NCBI GenBank assembly: GCA_944358945.1
Contig: CALVSH010000021.1
Location: forward strand, 1-44,239
DNA length: 44,239 nt
Source: an uncultured Bacilli bacterium
GTDB taxonomy: Bacteria > Bacillota_I > Bacilli_A > RF39 > UBA660
Direction of reading: 5' to 3'
Shown piece after piece: positions 41,403 to 44,239 of the stretch. Both the position numbers and the translations under genes were made by a program. The notes under the pieces were generated by a model. That model did no database searches. It was not told the DNA's origin and was given only the letters and a program-made list of their open reading frames with translations. Numbering within the stretch: position 1 is the stretch's first letter; each line of letters opens with the position of its first letter.

Positions 41403-41999
41403 TTACTTATTATAATTACATTGGATATAGTGATATATATCTTTCCAAGTCTTAAAAGTTGCTAAATCATTATTACTTCTTTTGTTACTTATTCTTATCG
41501 CCTTTATACCAGCACTTTCTACTGTTAGGCAGTTAGATTCACTGTCATCAATAAATAAATCTATATTTTCTTCTATACATGCTTTTTTCTTATCTCTTTT
41601 GTTTACTACTAATTTATCATAGTAAATATTATTTTTATCTAGCCATTCTTTACTATATTTATAAGGGTCATCATGAAACTCGCTATCTCTTGCTGTTATA
41701 ATTATAATTTCATTTCCATCTTTTTTTAGTTTTTGTATAACATCTACCACACCTTCTCTTGGGACTGCTTTATTTGTAATTTCTTCTTGTATTTCTTTTA
41801 AAAAATATTTTAATTCTTGGTAATCAAAGTGGAAAACTTCTTGCCATTTATTACCATTATTGTTTTTGTCTTCAAAATTATTTATTGACTCAATTTTCTT
41901 TCCTAGAGTTGTGGCATAGTTTGTTGCTGCTTGATATAGTTCATCTTTAATATCCGTTAAAGTATCATCTATATCTATTCCTATTCTCGTATACTTCAC
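41403..41999 (-). CDS. HAD-family 5'-nucleotidase-like phosphatase
   Basis: A 198-residue HAD protein of the 5'(3')-deoxyribonucleotidase type. Motif I is GIDIDDTLTD (Asp9 nucleophile, Asp11 acid/base), motif II is IIITARDS, a lysine follows in motif III, and motif IV is LFIDDSESN. The substrate is probably a nucleotide or other small phosphate. I prefer GTG 41999 with AGAGGT eight bases upstream; an in-frame ATG at 42041 would add 14 residues but lacks a ribosome binding site. It is a single gene. Confidence 0.82.
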   Translation of the reverse strand: MKYTRIGIDIDDTLTDIKDELYQAATNYATTLGKKIESINNFEDKNNNGNKWQEVFHFDYQELKYFLKEIQEEITNKAVPREGVVDVIQKLKKDGNEIIIITARDSEFHDDPYKYSKEWLDKNNIYYDKLVVNKRDKKKACIEENIDLFIDDSESNCLTVESAGIKAIRISNKRSNNDLATFKTWKDIYHYIQCNYNK

Positions 42000-42129
42000 C
42001 CTCTCATACCTCTTGTTTCTTGTGATAGCTTTATTATTCATAATTAATTATCAAGAATAGTGGCTAGTGTTTAATCTTTGTTTAAATAATTAATATATAG
42101 ATTTTTTTATACTTTTTAGCACAAAATCA

Positions 42130-42489
42130 CTATTTAAAGATTAATTTCTTTGGTTCTTGACTGTTATTTATATTATGACGATTTTGGATATTTAAATTAT
42201 TTCTCATTTCTAGATTTAAAAGAAACACTTCTGATGTAGTATCATATATTTTTAAACCCTTTATTCGTGGGCGAATGTCACCAGAGTTACTTAGCAATGA
42301 TTGACTATATTTTCTTCCAATTTTAAATCATTCTTTTATTTTCTATTTTAGTGCTTCATTAATTTATAAGTTCTTTCCTAGCACGTTTATAACTACAAAT
42401 TGTGAAACATTGTCTACATCGTTATTTAATTTAAATATATCATATTTCACTGTTTTATAAAATGTTGTTAACACATTTATTACTAACAT
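42130..42489 (-). pseudogene. Decayed gene remnant of about 120 codons
   Basis: One reading frame runs from ATG 42489 to TAG 42132-42130 with protein-like composition, broken only by three in-frame stops: codon 42 (TAA, 42366-42364), codon 49 (TAG) and codon 54 (TGA). Before the stops it reads MLVINVLTTFYKTVKYD..., and after them 65 codons stay open (KIGRKYSQSLLSNSGDIRPR and NLEMRNNLNIQNRHN). No ribosome binding site is seen. I recognise no family. It occupies most of the 42042-42496 gap. Confidence 0.45.
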
Positions 42490-42496
42490 TTTATTC

Positions 42497-43057
42497 TTAT
42501 AACCTGGTTTTGCTTTCATGCATATATAAATTTTTAAAGTGTTCTTTTGTCATGATTGTTGTGTATGTTGTAATTGGTACACCGTTTTTTTGCCAAGCAC
42601 TTGGTTCTACTTTATATGGCATAAATCCTATTTTCTCTCCAATATTTTTCGACTTTATATTTCCTTCATCGTATCCACATAAAATTTTTTCATATCCTTG
42701 ATTAAATAAAAACTTCATAATTTCTATTAGGGCTTCTACTGTATAACCATTTCTCCAAAAGGTTGGATGGGTATTAAAAGCAAGTTCAATACCCTTTATA
42801 TCTTTCTGTTCTCTATCTGCAACAATGTTTCCGATTGGTTCACCAGATGATTTAAGATAGAGAATCCAATCATATGATTCAGGATACACTTTTTCATACC
42901 CTTCTATCTTTTTTGGATCTTGTTTTATAAACTCAAACTCTCCATTAATATCTCTTAGTTTTGTAAAATCATACTTATATACTTTTTGATAGTCTTCTAG
43001 TGTCCCTCTTTTTAATATTAGTCTCTCAGTCTCAATGATAGGTGTTTCATATTCCAT
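42497..43057 (-). CDS. RimJ/RimL-type GNAT acetyltransferase
   Basis: A 186-residue acetyltransferase of the RimJ/RimL/YdaF class, with start ETERLILKRGTLEDYQKVYKYDF, central EPIGNIVADREQKDIKGIELAFNTHPTFWRNGYTVEALIEIMKFLF (acetyl-CoA region where the usual GxGxA loop reads RNGYTVEA) and the closing NIKSKNIGEKIGFMPYK. Such enzymes acetylate ribosomal protein N-termini or small amines; the substrate is unknown. AAAGGAG stands ten bases before the ATG. It is a single gene between two remnants. Confidence 0.88.
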   Translation of the reverse strand: MEYETPIIETERLILKRGTLEDYQKVYKYDFTKLRDINGEFEFIKQDPKKIEGYEKVYPESYDWILYLKSSGEPIGNIVADREQKDIKGIELAFNTHPTFWRNGYTVEALIEIMKFLFNQGYEKILCGYDEGNIKSKNIGEKIGFMPYKVEPSAWQKNGVPITTYTTIMTKEHFKNLYMHESKTRL

Positions 43058-43140
43058 AATTTTATTTCTCCTTTTTATAAATTATCGTAATAATATAATG
43101 TTTTTCTAATTAAATTACTTCTTTCTAACCTTAATAACTG

Positions 43141-43173
43141 AAAAAAGTGTCTATATAAACATATAGCACTTTT
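43141..43173 (-). terminator. Terminator downstream of the SEC-C remnant
   Basis: Minus strand AAAAGTG / CACTTTT plus CTATAT / ATATAG with one bulge and a four-base loop, then six T. It would end transcription from the HD-domain gene or the lost SEC-C gene. Confidence 0.75.
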
Positions 43174-43187
43174 CATAAAATACAATT

Positions 43188-43286
43188 CTATTTTTTTCCA
43201 CAACATTGTTTATATTTCTTGCCACTTCCACATGTTATTTTGGTTAAAGGATTATAAAGATTTACAATATTTATAATATTATGTGT
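43188..43286 (-). pseudogene. Orphan SEC-C zinc-motif fragment
   Basis: An open stretch of 33 codons without a start codon, limited by TGA at 43289-43287, that ends in KITCGSGKKYKQCCGKK and TAG. The CxCxxxxxxxCC-type pattern is the SEC-C zinc motif found at the C-terminus of SecA and many small proteins; here the first cysteine reads T-C-G-S-G. It is the tail of a gene whose front has been lost. The rest of the 43058-43446 gap is AT-rich with no other gene. Confidence 0.6.
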
Positions 43287-43446
43287 TCACGTTGGAATAT
43301 AAGGTCAAGTTGCTTTTTATATTTATAGTATTTATTGTATTAATAATATTATAAAGATTGCTGTTTTGTGAACAAATTGTGGATAATGTCTACATTCCGT
43401 TTTACACATAAAATCAACAATTTTAACCTTATTTATTGTTAATCTT

Positions 43447-44226
43447 TTATTTATCACAGCTCTGTTTTATATAGTTATTGGCCTTATTTCTTATATCTTC
43501 CATTTGTATTTTGGCAATGCTATTTTTATAATTGAATCTATCAACTAAAATATTTATATAATCCTTATTTCTCACTACCTCAAGACTTTCCTTGAAATAA
43601 AATCCAAAAATAAACGCAATATAAGATACCCAAATATCTAGTCCAGTTTTTCTATCCTTACTTAATATTGTTTTTTCATTCATAAAGTCATTATATATCT
43701 TATCTGAAATTACACTGTATTCTATATCTTTTCTTGTAATATTTGCCATTGTATAAACATCCGATACCGTTTTTGCTCTAAATGAATCTAATTTATCAGC
43801 ATCCCTTATTATTTTGCAGTGTAATATTTCATCTTTTGTCATATTTGCTGTGTCTAATATATATTTGCTATGATTTTCAATAGCTTTTTTCATGATACTA
43901 TCGTATTTTCTATTATCAATAAAGTTTTTTATTAAATTATCATTAAATAGAAGTTTAGCACCTAAAGTCGCATGTTCCATTTTATGCAAATCTTCCCTAA
44001 AACTTTGATAATCCCTTGCTTCATAAAATCTACCAAAATCATGAAATAAAGCTATTAATTTGGCAAGTTCAATTTCTTCTGCATTTAAACCTAATTTTTT
44101 TGATAAATATTCAGCATTGTCAACAACATAGAAAGTATGTTGTAATTTATGTTTTACTTTGTCATCATTAATATCAAAGGTTTCTTTTATAAATAAAATT
44201 AATTTTTCTTTCGCGTAATTATACAT
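43447..44226 (-). CDS. HD-domain metal-dependent phosphohydrolase
   Basis: A 259-residue HD-superfamily protein. Metal ligands are His30 (KLQHTFYVV), His62-Asp63 (ALFHDFGR) and Asp142 (RDADKLD), with His81, His85 and His119 likely assisting. The N-terminal helix and C-terminal helical region are complete, and a strong AGGAGGTAAT site precedes the ATG at the window edge, so the gene is whole. Small proteins of this kind hydrolyse nucleotides or cyclic nucleotides; the substrate is unknown. Confidence 0.87.
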   Translation of the reverse strand: MYNYAKEKLILFIKETFDINDDKVKHKLQHTFYVVDNAEYLSKKLGLNAEEIELAKLIALFHDFGRFYEARDYQSFREDLHKMEHATLGAKLLFNDNLIKNFIDNRKYDSIMKKAIENHSKYILDTANMTKDEILHCKIIRDADKLDSFRAKTVSDVYTMANITRKDIEYSVISDKIYNDFMNEKTILSKDRKTGLDIWVSYIAFIFGFYFKESLEVVRNKDYINILVDRFNYKNSIAKIQMEDIRNKANNYIKQSCDK

Positions 44227-44239
44227 ATTACCTCCTGTT

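Noticed and set aside
43251..43359. Direct repeat ATTATAAAGATT (43251-43262 and 43348-43359)
   Set aside because: Short, AT-only and unaccompanied by mobile-element features; likely chance in this composition.
43378..43386. TGTGGATAA resembling a DnaA box in the gap before the HD gene
   Set aside because: A single copy in AT-rich DNA without a cluster or dnaA/dnaN; no support for an origin.
1..44239. tRNA, rRNA, CRISPR arrays, insertion sequences, phage genes
   Set aside because: Scanned for cloverleaf ends, regularly spaced repeats and transposase motifs; none seen.

Overview
This is an AT-rich chromosomal segment of a Gram-positive bacterium of the Bacillota, most likely a lineage of Bacilli. 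The evidence is the S10 operon head, gapA-pgk-tpiA-gpmI glycolysis genes, the uvrA-lgt-yvcK-whiA cluster, FtsEX with an M23 hydrolase, and a full-length Spo0A. TGA is a stop codon here: several genes end in TGA and prfB carries the programmed frameshift at TGA, so this is not a Mycoplasma-type code. No tRNA, rRNA, CRISPR array, insertion sequence or prophage is visible. Apart from an XRE regulator and clpP, every gene lies on the minus strand.

Layout. 1-592: start of the S10 ribosomal operon (rplC partial, rpsJ) with a consensus promoter and a strongly folded leader. 673-2929: an unrecognised protein, the Y-family polymerase dinB and a divergent XRE regulator. 2938-10284: gpmI behind a DUF4143-type ATPase gene, spo0A, then tpiA-GNAT-pgk and gapA. 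10286-18307: a TGS/uridine-kinase-like nucleoside kinase, clpP, and the operon uvrA-lgt-yvcK-whiA. 18311-22304: operon uvrB - radical SAM/SPASM protein - HipA-like kinase-fold protein. 22322-24641: an SDR and a YnbB-type PLP enzyme. 24708-29800: accessory genes (transglutaminase-like lipoprotein, HExxH protein, a 42-residue polar protein, and an 826-residue protein that may carry a degenerate RNase II domain). 29889-32632: DUF2975 - XRE - DUF4173 - tsaC operon. 32668-38532: ftsE-ftsX-M23 hydrolase, two tandem YitT paralogues, and prfB. 38617-44239: a dehydrogenase, an all-helical protein, a HAD nucleotidase, two decayed gene remnants, a GNAT and an HD-domain hydrolase.

Working together. The glycolytic enzymes from glyceraldehyde-3-phosphate to 2-phosphoglycerate are nearly complete and sit in three short units. 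FtsE, FtsX and the coiled-coil M23 protein form one translationally coupled unit for cell-wall cleavage at division. The nucleotide-excision genes uvrA and uvrB and the translesion polymerase dinB sit in three separate units, yet share the heptamer TGTTC(G/T)A placed exactly against the -35 box. This suggests a common DNA-damage operator and would place the radical SAM/HipA-like pair in the same regulon. That pair, together with the possible inactive RNB protein, is the best candidate here for something undescribed. Functions are judged by reading motifs only; no database search was possible.
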